A stretch of DNA of 64,000 nt from CAWEDP01 sp963807925 (GCA_963807925.1 CAWEDP010000002.1:3100001-3164000), one strand, 5' to 3'; numbered from the stretch's first letter, positions 17,741-28,920 are shown. Program-made: numbers and translations. The notes: generated by a model from the sequence alone, not told the origin.

Positions 17741-18366
17741 CAGTTCCCCTGCTTCTGGGGCGCGCCGGCCAGGCCCGGATGCGCGGACTGCAACGTGTCG
17801 AGCGCGCGCTTGGCCGCCTGCCCTTCCGGGCTGTCGGGGGCGAGCTTCAGCACCTTCTGCCACGCCTCGGTCGCGCCGGCGAGATCCTGTTTCCCGAACG
17901 CGCGGACGATGCCCACGTTGAGCAGCGTCTTGGCGTGATTCGGATTCAGCTTCAGCGAGTGGTCGAACTGCTGCAGCGCCTTGTCCGGCTGGTTCGTGTA
18001 GTAGTAGCAGACGCCGAGATCGGTGCTGACGTTGACGTCGTCCGGCGCAATCGCCAGCGCCTCGCCGTACCACTTGATGGCGTCGTCGTAGCGCTCGGCA
18101 TCGAAGTAGAGGTTGCCGAGCTGGACGCGGGGCTGCGCGTTCGAGGACTCGCGGCCCGCGATCGACTTCAACGCATTCACCTGGTTTTCGTCGAGAAGCG
18201 CGGCGCGGGTCCCGGTGTCGGCCGCCCCCGCCGGCGCGGCGCTGGCCTGCGCCGCGGGCGCGGCGACGGGTGCGCGAATCGCGGCCTGCTGACTGCCGAT
18301 TACCCAGCCGGCGATGAGCCCGAACACGACCCCGGCGATGGCGAACACGATCGATTCAGTTTTCAC
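17740..18366 (-). CDS. Membrane-anchored TPR protein
   Basis: 208 residues from a GTG start. It has one N-terminal transmembrane helix (SIVFAIAGVVFGLIAGWVIG), an Ala/Pro-rich spacer, and about three tetratricopeptide repeats between residues 75 and 195, including YDDAIKWYGEALAIAPDDVN and KALQQFDHSLKLNPNHAKTL. It is a probable protein-interaction scaffold facing the periplasm. The stop overlaps the next start (ATGA). Its place ahead of the aldolase operon may be fortuitous. Confidence 0.85.
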   Translation of the reverse strand: MKTESIVFAIAGVVFGLIAGWVIGSQQAAIRAPVAAPAAQASAAPAGAADTGTRAALLDENQVNALKSIAGRESSNAQPRVQLGNLYFDAERYDDAIKWYGEALAIAPDDVNVSTDLGVCYYYTNQPDKALQQFDHSLKLNPNHAKTLLNVGIVRAFGKQDLAGATEAWQKVLKLAPDSPEGQAAKRALDTLQSAHPGLAGAPQKQGN

Positions 18367-18465
18367 TCGTGCGCCTTCTCCTGTCGGTCCCGCCCTCGGA
18401 GCGGCAGTCCTCTGACGGGCCACTCGTCGCGGTCGATCATAGCGTGCCGCGTCGAAGCCCGTCCA

Positions 18466-19206
18466 TCAGGCGCCGGCAAGGACGTCCCGGTACTCGCGGA
18501 CCACGGTCGGCAGGCCGACGAACACGGCGCGCGAGACGATCGCGTGGCCGATGGACACCTCGTCGAGGTGCGGCAGCGTCCGAAACAGGACGAGGTTCTC
18601 GAAATCCAGATCATGCCCGGCGTTCACGCCCAGCCCGACCGAGTGAGCCAGCCGCGCGGCGTCCGCATAGGTCCGAAACGATTCGCGCGCCCGGGCGTCC
18701 CCCGCTTCGAACGCCCGTGCGTACGGCTCGGTGTAGAGCTCGATTCGATGGGCGCCTACCGCCGCCGCCCACCGGATCGGTTCCTCCATCGGGTCGACGA
18801 ACAAGCTGACGCGGACGCCGGACGCGCGCAGCGTCCTGACGGCCTCGGCCACCTCGCTGGTCGCGGTCGACGGATGCCAGCCGGCCTGGCTCGTGACCTC
18901 GCCCGGCACGACGGGGACCAGCGTGCACTGGTCCGGTCTCACCTCGAGGACGAGATCGATCAAACCGGGCCGCGGATCCCCTTCGATGTTGAACTCCACC
19001 CGCGGCGCGCGCCCGGCGAGCGCCTGCGCCACGTCGCGGACGTCCTGGGGCGTGATGTGACGACGATCCGCGCGCGGATGCACGGTGATGCCGGCCGCCC
19101 CGGCCACGACCGAGACCTCGACGGCCTCGAGGACGTCAGGGACGCGCCCGCCGCGCGAGTTCCTGAGGGTCGCGATCTTGTTGACGTTCACCGACAGCCG
19201 AACCAT
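18466..19206 (-). CDS. pdxJ: Pyridoxine 5'-phosphate synthase PdxJ
   Basis: Condenses 1-deoxyxylulose 5-phosphate with 3-amino-1-hydroxyacetone phosphate to make pyridoxine phosphate. The 246-residue TIM barrel starts MVRLSVNVNKIATLRNSRGG and shows GITVHPRADRRHI, FNIEGDP, VTLVPVVP-like LVPVVPGEVTSQ and GLGVNAGHDLDFENL. The ATG at 19206 matches PdxJ N-termini; an ATG three codons upstream (19215) also exists. It lies 43 nt after glmM. Confidence 0.95.
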   Translation of the reverse strand: MVRLSVNVNKIATLRNSRGGRVPDVLEAVEVSVVAGAAGITVHPRADRRHITPQDVRDVAQALAGRAPRVEFNIEGDPRPGLIDLVLEVRPDQCTLVPVVPGEVTSQAGWHPSTATSEVAEAVRTLRASGVRVSLFVDPMEEPIRWAAAVGAHRIELYTEPYARAFEAGDARARESFRTYADAARLAHSVGLGVNAGHDLDFENLVLFRTLPHLDEVSIGHAIVSRAVFVGLPTVVREYRDVLAGA

Positions 19207-19249
19207 ACAGCCCACTCACGAGTGCACGCCGCAGGGACCGCTTCCTTCG

Positions 19250-20605
19250 TCATTCGACGTGCTGCTTGACGGTGTCGATGATCTCCTGCGCCCATGCACG
19301 GATCTCCCGCTCGTCGCGGCCTTCGAGCATCACCCGCAGCAACGGCTCGGTTCCCGAGTAGCGCACCAGCAGCCGTCCGGTGCCGTCGAGGCGGCGTTCG
19401 ACGGCCGCCATCACCCCGGCGACCGCCGGGACGTTGGCGAGATCCACCTTCTCGCGGACTCGCACGTTCAGGAGCACCTGCGGATAGCTCGTGAGATCGG
19501 ACGCGAGATCCGCCAGCGATCGCCCGGTCAGCGCCATCGTCCTGAGGACGTTCAGCGCGGTGCAGAGCCCGTCGCCGGTGTAGAGGTAGTCGGAAAAAAT
19601 GATGTGACCGGACTGCTCGCCGCCGATCGACAGCTGCCGCGCGAGCATCTCCTCCATCACGTATTTGTCGCCGACCGGACAGCGCACCAGCGCGATGCCG
19701 GTGGCGCGGAGTGCGATCTCCAGCCCGATGTTGCTCATCACGGTGGCGACGACGGCGGCGCCCTTCAGCCGGCCTTCGCGCTGGAGCTGGCGGCTGCACA
19801 TCAGCAGCACGGCGTCGCCGTTCACCACACATCCCCGGTGGTCCACGAAGATGGCCCGATCGCCGTCGCCGTCGAATGCCACGCCCAGGTCGTACCCGGC
19901 GCGCTGGACGGTCTCGGCGAGCCGTTCCGGGTGCGTGGACCCGCTGTCGAGGTTGATGTTGCGGCCGTCCGGCGCGTTGCCCACGATGACGGTCTGAATG
20001 GCGAGGCTGTCGAACAGCGCCGGCGCCACCGTGATGGTCGCGCCGTTGGCGCAGTCGACCGCCACCCTCAGGCGCCGCCACGACGACTGCCGCGGCAGGA
20101 TCGCGCGGAGATGCTCGAGATACATGCCGACCAGGTCGGCTTGCGGCACCGGCTCGCACGGCTGGTCGGCGACGGCCCACGACCCGTCGGCAACGATCGC
20201 CTCCACTTCCCGCTCGATCCGCTCGGTGAATTTCTCGCCGCGACCCGAGAAGACCTTGATGCCGTTGTCCTCGTACGGATTGTGCGAGGCCGAGATGACG
20301 ACGCCGGCGTCGTAGCCGGCCGTCCGCGTCAGGTAGGCGACGGCCGGTGTCGGCACGATGCCGGCCGTCGCCGCGACCGCGCCTGCGCCACGGGCGCCCG
20401 CCGCCAGCTCCTCCTCGATCCATCGGCCGGATTCGCGGGTATCGCGGCCGAGCAGCAGACGCGGCCGCTCGGCGCCACGCGGCAGCGCGCGGACCAGCGC
20501 GGCGCCCAGCCGCCTGACAGTCGATCGATCGAGCGGATACACGCCCGCCGTGCCACGCACGCCGTCTGTCCCGAAGAGCCGCGGAATGGCCGATTCAGCT
20601 CCCAC
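19250..20605 (-). CDS. glmM: Phosphoglucosamine mutase GlmM
   Basis: Converts glucosamine-6-phosphate to glucosamine-1-phosphate for peptidoglycan precursors. 451 residues from a GTG. Signatures are FGTDGVRG, the phosphoserine loop VVISASHNPYEDNGIKVF, the metal loop FDGDGDRAIF, the sugar loop GGEQSGHIIF and the phosphate site RYSGTEPLLRVM. The start lies inside the last codons of the YbbR gene (11-nt overlap), so cdaA-cdaR-glmM form a coupled set as in Firmicutes. Confidence 0.95.
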   Translation of the reverse strand: MGAESAIPRLFGTDGVRGTAGVYPLDRSTVRRLGAALVRALPRGAERPRLLLGRDTRESGRWIEEELAAGARGAGAVAATAGIVPTPAVAYLTRTAGYDAGVVISASHNPYEDNGIKVFSGRGEKFTERIEREVEAIVADGSWAVADQPCEPVPQADLVGMYLEHLRAILPRQSSWRRLRVAVDCANGATITVAPALFDSLAIQTVIVGNAPDGRNINLDSGSTHPERLAETVQRAGYDLGVAFDGDGDRAIFVDHRGCVVNGDAVLLMCSRQLQREGRLKGAAVVATVMSNIGLEIALRATGIALVRCPVGDKYVMEEMLARQLSIGGEQSGHIIFSDYLYTGDGLCTALNVLRTMALTGRSLADLASDLTSYPQVLLNVRVREKVDLANVPAVAGVMAAVERRLDGTGRLLVRYSGTEPLLRVMLEGRDEREIRAWAQEIIDTVKQHVE

Positions 20606-21515
20606 GGGTGATCCGCACCTGCACGTGCGCAGGATCGATGCCGGTGACGCCGGCGTCGCGCGCATCGCCGTGGACCGGCATCGAGTATTCACCGATGCCG
20701 ACGCGCGTCAGATCGACGTACGCGCGCACGTCGTCGGGGCCGAGGCGATCGAGCGCCTCGTAGGTGCCGCGGATCGTCACGTCCACCGTGGCCGGCACGA
20801 ACTGCGCGACGAGGTTGGGCGACAGCTGGCGCCAGTGGACGGGCAGACCGCGAACGACGCGCTCGAGCGGGGCCGGGAGGATCTGCACGTCGACGGTCGC
20901 CATCCGTGTCGTCGTGAGCCGAAGCGTGGAATCCAGCATGCCGACGGTGGCGGCCGCGCGCACGCGCGCACGCGCGCCGGCGACCGACACCTGCTCGGTC
21001 AGCGCCGCAGCCGCCCGATTCACGGAGCTTTCAGGGCCGACGATCTCGACGTTCGCGGGATCGCTGGTCACCTTCGCGATGATGAATCCCGGCGCCGGCC
21101 TGCCTTCGATCGCCGGTACCACGGGCACCAGCTTGGTCGCGGAACGCTCGAACGTCAACGCAATCGTCGGCGGCGTGATCTGGACGATCTCGATGCCGAA
21201 CGGCACGCGCACCTGGTCCGGCGTGATGGGAAACAGCCGCTGGCCGGCCTGGGTGCCGTGCAGATCGAGGAAGGCGACGATGTCGGACGGCTGCAGGCGA
21301 CCGAGCGCGCTGGATCCGCCGCGCACCCGGACGTCGACCGTCGACGGCGGCGGCGTCGACAGCTCGAGAGTCGGCGGAAACTGTTGCAGCTCGAGCGGAA
21401 CCGGGAGGCCGCGCTCCACCGTCGCTTCGCCGGAGACGACCATCCACAGGAGCGCGGCGAGGCCGAGAGCCAGGACCTTCAATCCGAAGTGCCGGAACGG
21501 CCGGATCGCCGTCAC
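20595..21515 (-). CDS. cdaR: YbbR-domain protein (CdaR-like regulator)
   Basis: 306 residues. An N-terminal membrane anchor (FGLKVLALGLAALLWMVVSG) is followed by several YbbR repeats, for example LELSTPPPSTVDVRVRG and LVAQFVPATVDVTIRGTYEA. In Firmicutes, CdaR binds and modulates the diadenylate cyclase CdaA. The same order, cdaA then cdaR with a 4-nt overlap, supports that role here. Confidence 0.88.
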   Translation of the reverse strand: MTAIRPFRHFGLKVLALGLAALLWMVVSGEATVERGLPVPLELQQFPPTLELSTPPPSTVDVRVRGGSSALGRLQPSDIVAFLDLHGTQAGQRLFPITPDQVRVPFGIEIVQITPPTIALTFERSATKLVPVVPAIEGRPAPGFIIAKVTSDPANVEIVGPESSVNRAAAALTEQVSVAGARARVRAAATVGMLDSTLRLTTTRMATVDVQILPAPLERVVRGLPVHWRQLSPNLVAQFVPATVDVTIRGTYEALDRLGPDDVRAYVDLTRVGIGEYSMPVHGDARDAGVTGIDPAHVQVRITRGS

Positions 21516-22321
21516 GTGTACTCGGCCTCCGGCCGTCGCTGAGGCGTCTTGCGCTGCAGCACGAGCGAGCGCAGCTGCTCGCGCAGGTCGTTCGGCGTGA
21601 GCCCCCGATCGATCTGCCCCTCGACCACCAGCGAGATGCTCCCGGTCTCCTCCGACACGACGATGGCGATGGCGTCGTTCTCCTCGGTCAGGCCGATGGC
21701 GGCCCGATGACGGGATCCCAGTTCCTTACTGAGCTTTGGATTGATGGTGAGCGGCAGAAAGCAGGCGGCGGCGGCGATCTTGTCGTCCTGAACGATGACC
21801 GCGCCGTCGTGCAGCGGCGCGGTCGGCTGGAAGATGCTGACCAGCAGATCGTAGGTGAGCACCGCCTCCAGCGGAATGCCGCCCTCGATGTAGTTGCGCA
21901 GGCCGATCTGGCGCTCGAGCGCGATGATCGCCCCGATCCGCTGGCTCGACAGCATCGTGGCGGCGACGATCAGTTCTTCGATCGATTCCTCGGCCGACTC
22001 CGCCTTGGCGAAGTAGCGGAAGAAGGGCGCTCGGCCGAGATGGGCGAGGGCGCGGCGGATGTCGCTCTGGAACAGGACAATCACCGCGAAGACCACGTAC
22101 GCGAAGAAGTTTCGAATGAGCCAGTTGACGGTCTCGAGGTGGCCCCACCTCGACCCATAGAACAGCGCCATCAGCACCGTGCCCCCGATGGCCATCTGCA
22201 CGGCTCGTGTGCCGCGAATCAGCAGCAGCGCTTCGTAGAGGAGAAACGCCACGACGAGGATGTCGGCGATATCCCACCAGCCGACGGGAGGACGCCTGAG
22301 CATCGCGGTCAACCATGTCAT
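21512..22321 (-). CDS. cdaA: Diadenylate cyclase CdaA (c-di-AMP synthase)
   Basis: 269 residues. Three N-terminal membrane helices (about 17-95) are followed by a DisA_N catalytic domain with the DGA motif (APLHDGAVIV) and the RHR motif (LGSRHRAAIGL), both needed to join two ATP into c-di-AMP. The signal controls osmolyte transport and cell-wall homeostasis in bacteria that have it. The start overlaps folP by 4 nt. Confidence 0.95.
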   Translation of the reverse strand: MTWLTAMLRRPPVGWWDIADILVVAFLLYEALLLIRGTRAVQMAIGGTVLMALFYGSRWGHLETVNWLIRNFFAYVVFAVIVLFQSDIRRALAHLGRAPFFRYFAKAESAEESIEELIVAATMLSSQRIGAIIALERQIGLRNYIEGGIPLEAVLTYDLLVSIFQPTAPLHDGAVIVQDDKIAAAACFLPLTINPKLSKELGSRHRAAIGLTEENDAIAIVVSEETGSISLVVEGQIDRGLTPNDLREQLRSLVLQRKTPQRRPEAEYT

Positions 22322-23136
22322 ATGTCGCCTGCGTGTCTCCGAATCTCCTCGGCGACCTTGACCACCTGAACCATCTCGGCGACGGCGTGTACGCGGACGA
22401 TGTGCGCGCCGGCCAGAACGGCAGCCGTCACCGCGGCCGCCGTGCCCCAGTCGCGTTCCACGGCCGGCCGTTCGTCGAGGGCGGCGCCCATGAACGACTT
22501 GCGGGATGGGCCGACGAGCACGGGGCGGCCGATCGCCGCGCCGATCGCCGGCAGCCGCGCCAGCACACCATAGCTGTGCGACGCCGCTTTGGCAAACCCG
22601 AGTCCCGGATCGACGATGATCCGGTCCGGGGAGATCCCCGCCCGGTCAGCCGCGCGGATGCCGGCTTTCAGTTCGGCGACGATCTCCGCGGCGAGGTCGC
22701 CGTACCGGGCTTCTCCGGCCATCGTTTCGGGCGTGCCGCGGCTGTGCATCAGCACGAGGCCGGCGCGGCGTCCGGCGACCACCGCGGACAGGGCCGGATC
22801 CCGTCGCAGGCCGCTGACGTCGTTGACGATGGACGCGCCCGCGTCGAGCGCCATGCGAGCCACCTCGGCCTTGTATGTGTCGATCGAGATCGGAATCCGG
22901 ACGCGGCCCGCCAGTCCGGCGACGACCGGGAGGACGCGCGCCAGTTCCTCGGCGGCAGGGAGCGGCGCGGCGCCCGGACGCGTCGATTCTCCGCCGACGT
23001 CGATGAGGTCGGCGCCATCCGCTTCCATCTTCAGGGCGGCATCGATCGCGGCCGCCGCGTCGCGCACGGTAGATTCGGCGAACGAATCCGGCGTGACGTT
23101 CAGGATGCCCATGACGAGCGGACGAGCACCCAGCAC
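22318..23136 (-). CDS. folP: Dihydropteroate synthase FolP
   Basis: Joins p-aminobenzoate to dihydropterin pyrophosphate in folate synthesis. It shows the three family signatures VMGILNVTPDSFAE, IDVGGESTRPGA and LVGPSRKSFMG. The start is uncertain: the GTG at 23136 gives 272 residues. The ATG at 23112 would begin at MGILNV and is probably too short. No other start codon exists back to the ftsH stop at 23199. Confidence 0.9.
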   Translation of the reverse strand: MLGARPLVMGILNVTPDSFAESTVRDAAAAIDAALKMEADGADLIDVGGESTRPGAAPLPAAEELARVLPVVAGLAGRVRIPISIDTYKAEVARMALDAGASIVNDVSGLRRDPALSAVVAGRRAGLVLMHSRGTPETMAGEARYGDLAAEIVAELKAGIRAADRAGISPDRIIVDPGLGFAKAASHSYGVLARLPAIGAAIGRPVLVGPSRKSFMGAALDERPAVERDWGTAAAVTAAVLAGAHIVRVHAVAEMVQVVKVAEEIRRHAGDI

Positions 23137-23198
23137 CAGGCGTCCCGTTGCAAGGGGAACAGTGAAGCGAAGGCGGACAGCGAACGGCGCGAAGCCCC

Positions 23199-25111
<1,913 letters not shown>

Positions 25112-25115
<4 letters not shown>

Positions 25116-26530
25116 GCAGGGCCTCCCAAATGCTTAAGTCTCAAGATTACCACGGCTTGCGCGGGGTCCGTCACGCGAAACGCCTCGTCGATGCCGAGGC
25201 CGGCCACCCAGACGATGCGGTCCCTGTCGTCCACGACGAGCGGGACCTGGTCGCGCCGGTGCCGGTCGATTTTCCGGTCCACGAAGTAGTCCTGCAGCTT
25301 CTTTTGTCCACCCAGCCCGAGCGGGCGGAAGCGATCGCCGGGCCGCCGGCTCCTGACCCGCAGCGGGCCGGCGCACCGATCGCGCCGCACGGCGGCCGTG
25401 TTCGGTTCGCCGGCGAGTCGCCGGAGGTCGAACCCCTGGGGACTGCTCTCCGCCGCAAGAACGCAGCCGGCCTCCGGCAGCGACACCTCCCCAGGGATAG
25501 ACAGCGGATACTCGAAAAAGTTCGCTGGCTCGACGCGCGATCGGCGATTCGACCGGCCCCCTGTTCTTAAGACGATCGCCGGGCCGACACGTTCCAGGCG
25601 GTGCCCGGGTATGTCGGCCGATCGGGGGCCGTCAGGCCTCAGCAGTTCGAGGGAGGCGTCGACATGCTCGAACGTGACGTGCCCGCCTCGTGCGCCCGCC
25701 GACAGCGCACGCCACAGGACCAGTCGCCGGAGCGGTGGCGGCAGCGCGAGCATCGCCTCGACGTCGAAGGCCGGCCCTCCCGGGCCGCCGCAGTCAACCG
25801 CCGCCGTCGCCCCGTCGGCGAGCCCCTCCATCCAGCGCCAGATCTCGCGAATCAGCTCGGATTCGCCGGCCAGGACGTCGACCACGGACGGATTGAACCG
25901 TTTCTCGAGCATCGGCAGCAGCTCGAGCCGGACGCGGTTTCTCGGAATGGCGACGTCGCCGTTGGATTCGTCGTCGACGTAGGTGCCATCGCGTTCGGCC
26001 AGATACGCCCGAAGCTGGCCACGCCGGCACGACAGCAACGGACGCACGACGATGCCGCGCCGCGGGTGCATCGCCGCCAGCCCTTTCGGTCCGGCGCCGC
26101 GCAGGAGGCGCAGCAGAAAGGTTTCGGCCTGATCGTCGCGCGTGTGGCCGAGGGCCACGACATCGCCGCCGAGCGCCGCCCGCGCGCGTTCGAAGAACTC
26201 GTGACGCGCCGTGCGCGCCGCGTGCTCGATCGATCGGCGCTCCCGCCTGGCCCTCGCGGCGACGTCCTCGCGATCGATCACGATCGGCCAGCCGAATCGG
26301 CCGGCGAGCGAGGAGACGAGCTCCTCGTCCCGATCCGCACTCGCCCTCAGCTGATGATTGAAGTGCACGACCCCGGCCACGCCGCAGTGCCCCGCGTCGC
26401 TCAACTCGCGAACAAGATGCGCGAGCGCCACCGAATCCGATCCTCCGGACACGGCCGCCACGACGCGCGTCCCGCGATCGAAGAGCTCGTGCCGCGCGAC
26501 GAACCGACGCACGCGGGTGATCAGATCCAT
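25112..26530 (-). CDS. tilS: tRNA(Ile)-lysidine synthase TilS
   Basis: Adds lysine to C34 of the CAU-anticodon tRNA-Ile, changing its identity from AUG to AUA decoding. The 472-residue protein has the PP-loop AVSGGSDSVALAHL, then GHTRDDQAETFLLRLLRGAG and the C-terminal domain ending KLQDYFVDRKIDRHRRDQVP. It lies downstream of a CAU tRNA gene and directly upstream of ftsH, an arrangement common for tilS-ftsH. Confidence 0.95.
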
Positions 26531-26643
26531 GCGGTCTCAAAATCCCGGCGTCTCCCGCGCCGGCCGGAAGGGCGCTGCTCGAAACCGGCGCGAAAGCCTG
26601 GAACGGGCGGGGCGGCGCGTCAGCCCCTCCCGTCGCCAAACAG

Positions 26644-26720
26644 TGGTGCCGGAGGACGGACTCGAACCGTCGACCCCGCGCTTATGAGACGCGTGCTCTC
26701 ACCATCTGAGCTACTCCGGC
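26644..26720 (-). tRNA. tRNA with anticodon CAU (tRNA-Met, or tRNA-Ile2)
   Basis: A complete 77-nt cloverleaf can be drawn: acceptor GCCGGAG/CTCCGGC, D arm GCTC/GAGC, anticodon stem CGCGT/GCGCG around the loop CTCATAA, T arm GACGG/CCGTC with TTCGAGT, discriminator A and an encoded CCA. The anticodon CAT fits elongator Met, or the Ile2 tRNA that TilS modifies. The sequence alone does not settle which. The gene lies 113 nt upstream of tilS on the same strand. Confidence 0.93.
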
Positions 26721-26730
26721 GGAAACTGCG

Positions 26731-26760
26731 ATCTTACATTCTCCGATTCGGCGGTGACAA
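26731..26760 (-). promoter_or_regulatory. Promoter of the tRNA-CAU gene
   Basis: On the minus strand TTGTCA (26760-26755) and TAAGAT (26736-26731) are 18 nt apart. The mature tRNA begins 10 nt after the -10 box. This promoter could also drive tilS and the genes behind it. Confidence 0.6.
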
Positions 26761-26779
26761 CCGGCGGCCCCCGGTCTCC

Positions 26780-27856
26780 TCAGAGAATCACCATCGCGTC
26801 GCCGTAGCTGTAGAACCGGTATCGCTCCTCGATGGCGGCCGCATACGCGCGCCGCACAGAGTCGAGTCCCGCAAACGCCGCCACGAGCATCAACAGCGAG
26901 GATCGCGGCAGGTGAAAGTTCGTCAGCAGTCCGCCGACGATGCGGAATCGATAGCCGGGGTAGATGAAGAGATCGGTCGTCCCCGAGGTGGCCGCCAGCC
27001 GCCCGCCGTAGGATTCCGCCGCCCCTTCGAGCGCCCTCGTGGTCGTCGTTCCGACGGCGACGACCCGCCGCCCCGTGTCGATCGCAGCGTTGACGGCAGC
27101 GGCGGCCGCGGCGGAGATCTGGTAGCGCTCGGCCTCGACCCGGTGCTCCTCGACGCGGGCGACGCGCACCGGCTGAAACGTCCCGTAGCCCACGTGCAGC
27201 GTGATCTCGACAATGGAGACGTCGCGCGCGCCAAGCGCCGCGACGAGCGCGTCGCTCACATGGAGACCGGCCGTCGGCGCGGCGATGGATCCGCGTTCTC
27301 GCGCGAACAGAGTCTGATAGCGCTCGCGATCGAGGGGCCGATCGGCCCTCCTGATGTACGGCGGAAGCGGCACGTGTCCGATGGCGTCCACCGCCCGGTC
27401 GACGGGCGATCCGTCCTCGGTCCAGAGCCGGACGACGCGACGGCCGTGGAACCGGCGCTCCACGATTTCCGCATCGAGCGGCGTCGCGCCGTCGAATCGG
27501 ACCTGCCGGCCGGGACCGAGTCGCTGTCCCGGATGGACGAGCGCCTCCCACAGTTCGCCCCCGGCCACGACGTCGCGCGACCCCGTCGGGTCGGATATCC
27601 GGCCGATCAGCAGACATTCCACCGCGCCTCCCCCGGGCAGCCGCCGGCCGATCAGGCGTGCCGGAAACACGCGCGTGTTGTTGACGACGACCAGATCGCC
27701 GGCACGGAGCAACAGCGGCAGATCCGGCATCAGCCGATGATCGATACGGCCGCTGGATCGGTCGAGGGACAGCAGGCGCGACGCGCCGCGTTGGGGCGGC
27801 GGCTCCTGCGCGATCAGCTCCGGGGGAAGGTCGAAATCAAAGTCACTGACCAGCAT
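26780..27856 (-). CDS. queA: S-adenosylmethionine:tRNA ribosyltransferase-isomerase QueA
   Basis: Transfers and rearranges the ribosyl group of SAM onto preQ1 in tRNA, making epoxyqueuosine. The 358-residue protein begins MLVSDFDFDLPPELIAQEP and contains LVVVNNTRVFPARLIG, PPYIRR, AAPTAGLHVSDAL, HVGYGTFQPVR and TNFHLPRSSLLMLVAAFAG. It complements queC/queE near 8-9 kb, so this genome probably makes queuosine. Confidence 0.96.
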   Translation of the reverse strand: MLVSDFDFDLPPELIAQEPPPQRGASRLLSLDRSSGRIDHRLMPDLPLLLRAGDLVVVNNTRVFPARLIGRRLPGGGAVECLLIGRISDPTGSRDVVAGGELWEALVHPGQRLGPGRQVRFDGATPLDAEIVERRFHGRRVVRLWTEDGSPVDRAVDAIGHVPLPPYIRRADRPLDRERYQTLFARERGSIAAPTAGLHVSDALVAALGARDVSIVEITLHVGYGTFQPVRVARVEEHRVEAERYQISAAAAAAVNAAIDTGRRVVAVGTTTTRALEGAAESYGGRLAATSGTTDLFIYPGYRFRIVGGLLTNFHLPRSSLLMLVAAFAGLDSVRRAYAAAIEERYRFYSYGDAMVIL

Positions 27857-27953
27857 CGCAACCGCGGGAGTGGGCCGATTCTACCGGATGGCCGAACGGA
27901 GCTTCGCGGAGGAAGCGGACGCGCGGAACGGCGAAAGCTGGGAGCGGCGGGCG

Positions 27954-28877
27954 TCAGAGGTAGGTCTCCAGCTTGAAACGGCCGCGCCTGCCATTCAATC
28001 CCGCCCACAGGTCGCCCAGCGCGGCAATCCGGGCAGGCACGTTCCTCATCGTGAAATCCTCGATCCGCAAGCCTCTCTCGACTTCCTTCCAGGTGACCGG
28101 CGTGGACACGCTGGCCTCCGGTCGCGGCCGGACGGAATAAATCGAGGCGAGGGTGCGGCCCCACGCATTCTGGTTGTAGTCGACGAGCACGCGGCCCCGT
28201 GGTCGCCTGGCGACCCGGTACTCGGCGGTCAGGAGCGCCGGACGGCGTGCCGCCAGCTCGATCGCAAGCGCCTTCGCGAAGGTCCACACCTCTTTCTGCA
28301 CCGGGCCGCGCACGATCGGCACGTAGACGTGCAGCCCCCTCGATCCGGTCGTCTTGACGAAGGAGCTCATCTTCAGCGCGTGCAGCGCATCGCGCACAAC
28401 CAGCGAGGCTTCGAGGACGCGATCGAACGCGGCGCCCGGGGCCGGATCGAGATCGAAATGCACGTAGTCGGGCCGATCGACCTCGTCGCAGCGCGCGTAC
28501 CACTGGTTCAGGTCGATGCAGCCCAGATTGATTACCCACAGCAGGGAGGCGCGATCCTGGATCATCGGAAAGTCGATGATGTTGTCCGACCCGTGATCGA
28601 TCGCGCAGGTGCGGATCCAGGCGGGGCGCGGCATCGGCGCGCGCTTCATGAAGAAGAACGCGCCCGCCGCCCCGTGCGGATACCGCTTCATCACCATGGC
28701 GCGGTCGCGCAGGTGGGGGAGCAGCGCGCGCGCCACCTCGGCGTAGTAGCGGAGCAGATCGCCCTTGGTGAAGCCGAGATCCGGCCAGAAGATCTTCCGC
28801 AGGTTCGTGAGCCGCACGTCCTTGCCGTCCACCGCCAGAACGGCGTTGTCGCAATCGCCCGGAATGATCAGGGGCAT
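27954..28877 (-). CDS. LigD-type polymerase/primase domain protein, stand-alone
   Basis: 307 residues matching the polymerase (primase-like, AEP superfamily) domain of the end-joining ligase LigD. It has the metal-binding pair YVHFDLDPAPG, the nucleotide site SSFVKTTGSRGLHVYVPI, and VDYNQNAWGRTLASIYSVRP. The ligase and phosphoesterase domains are absent, and no ku gene is in the window. The start MPLIIPGDCDNAVLAVDGK is chosen over a longer non-homologous extension. A likely role is gap filling in double-strand break repair. Confidence 0.9.
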   Translation of the reverse strand: MPLIIPGDCDNAVLAVDGKDVRLTNLRKIFWPDLGFTKGDLLRYYAEVARALLPHLRDRAMVMKRYPHGAAGAFFFMKRAPMPRPAWIRTCAIDHGSDNIIDFPMIQDRASLLWVINLGCIDLNQWYARCDEVDRPDYVHFDLDPAPGAAFDRVLEASLVVRDALHALKMSSFVKTTGSRGLHVYVPIVRGPVQKEVWTFAKALAIELAARRPALLTAEYRVARRPRGRVLVDYNQNAWGRTLASIYSVRPRPEASVSTPVTWKEVERGLRIEDFTMRNVPARIAALGDLWAGLNGRRGRFKLETYL

Positions 28878-28920
28878 GGCCGACCGGCCGGCTCGCAGGA
28901 TCGCGGAAGGGGGGACCGGC

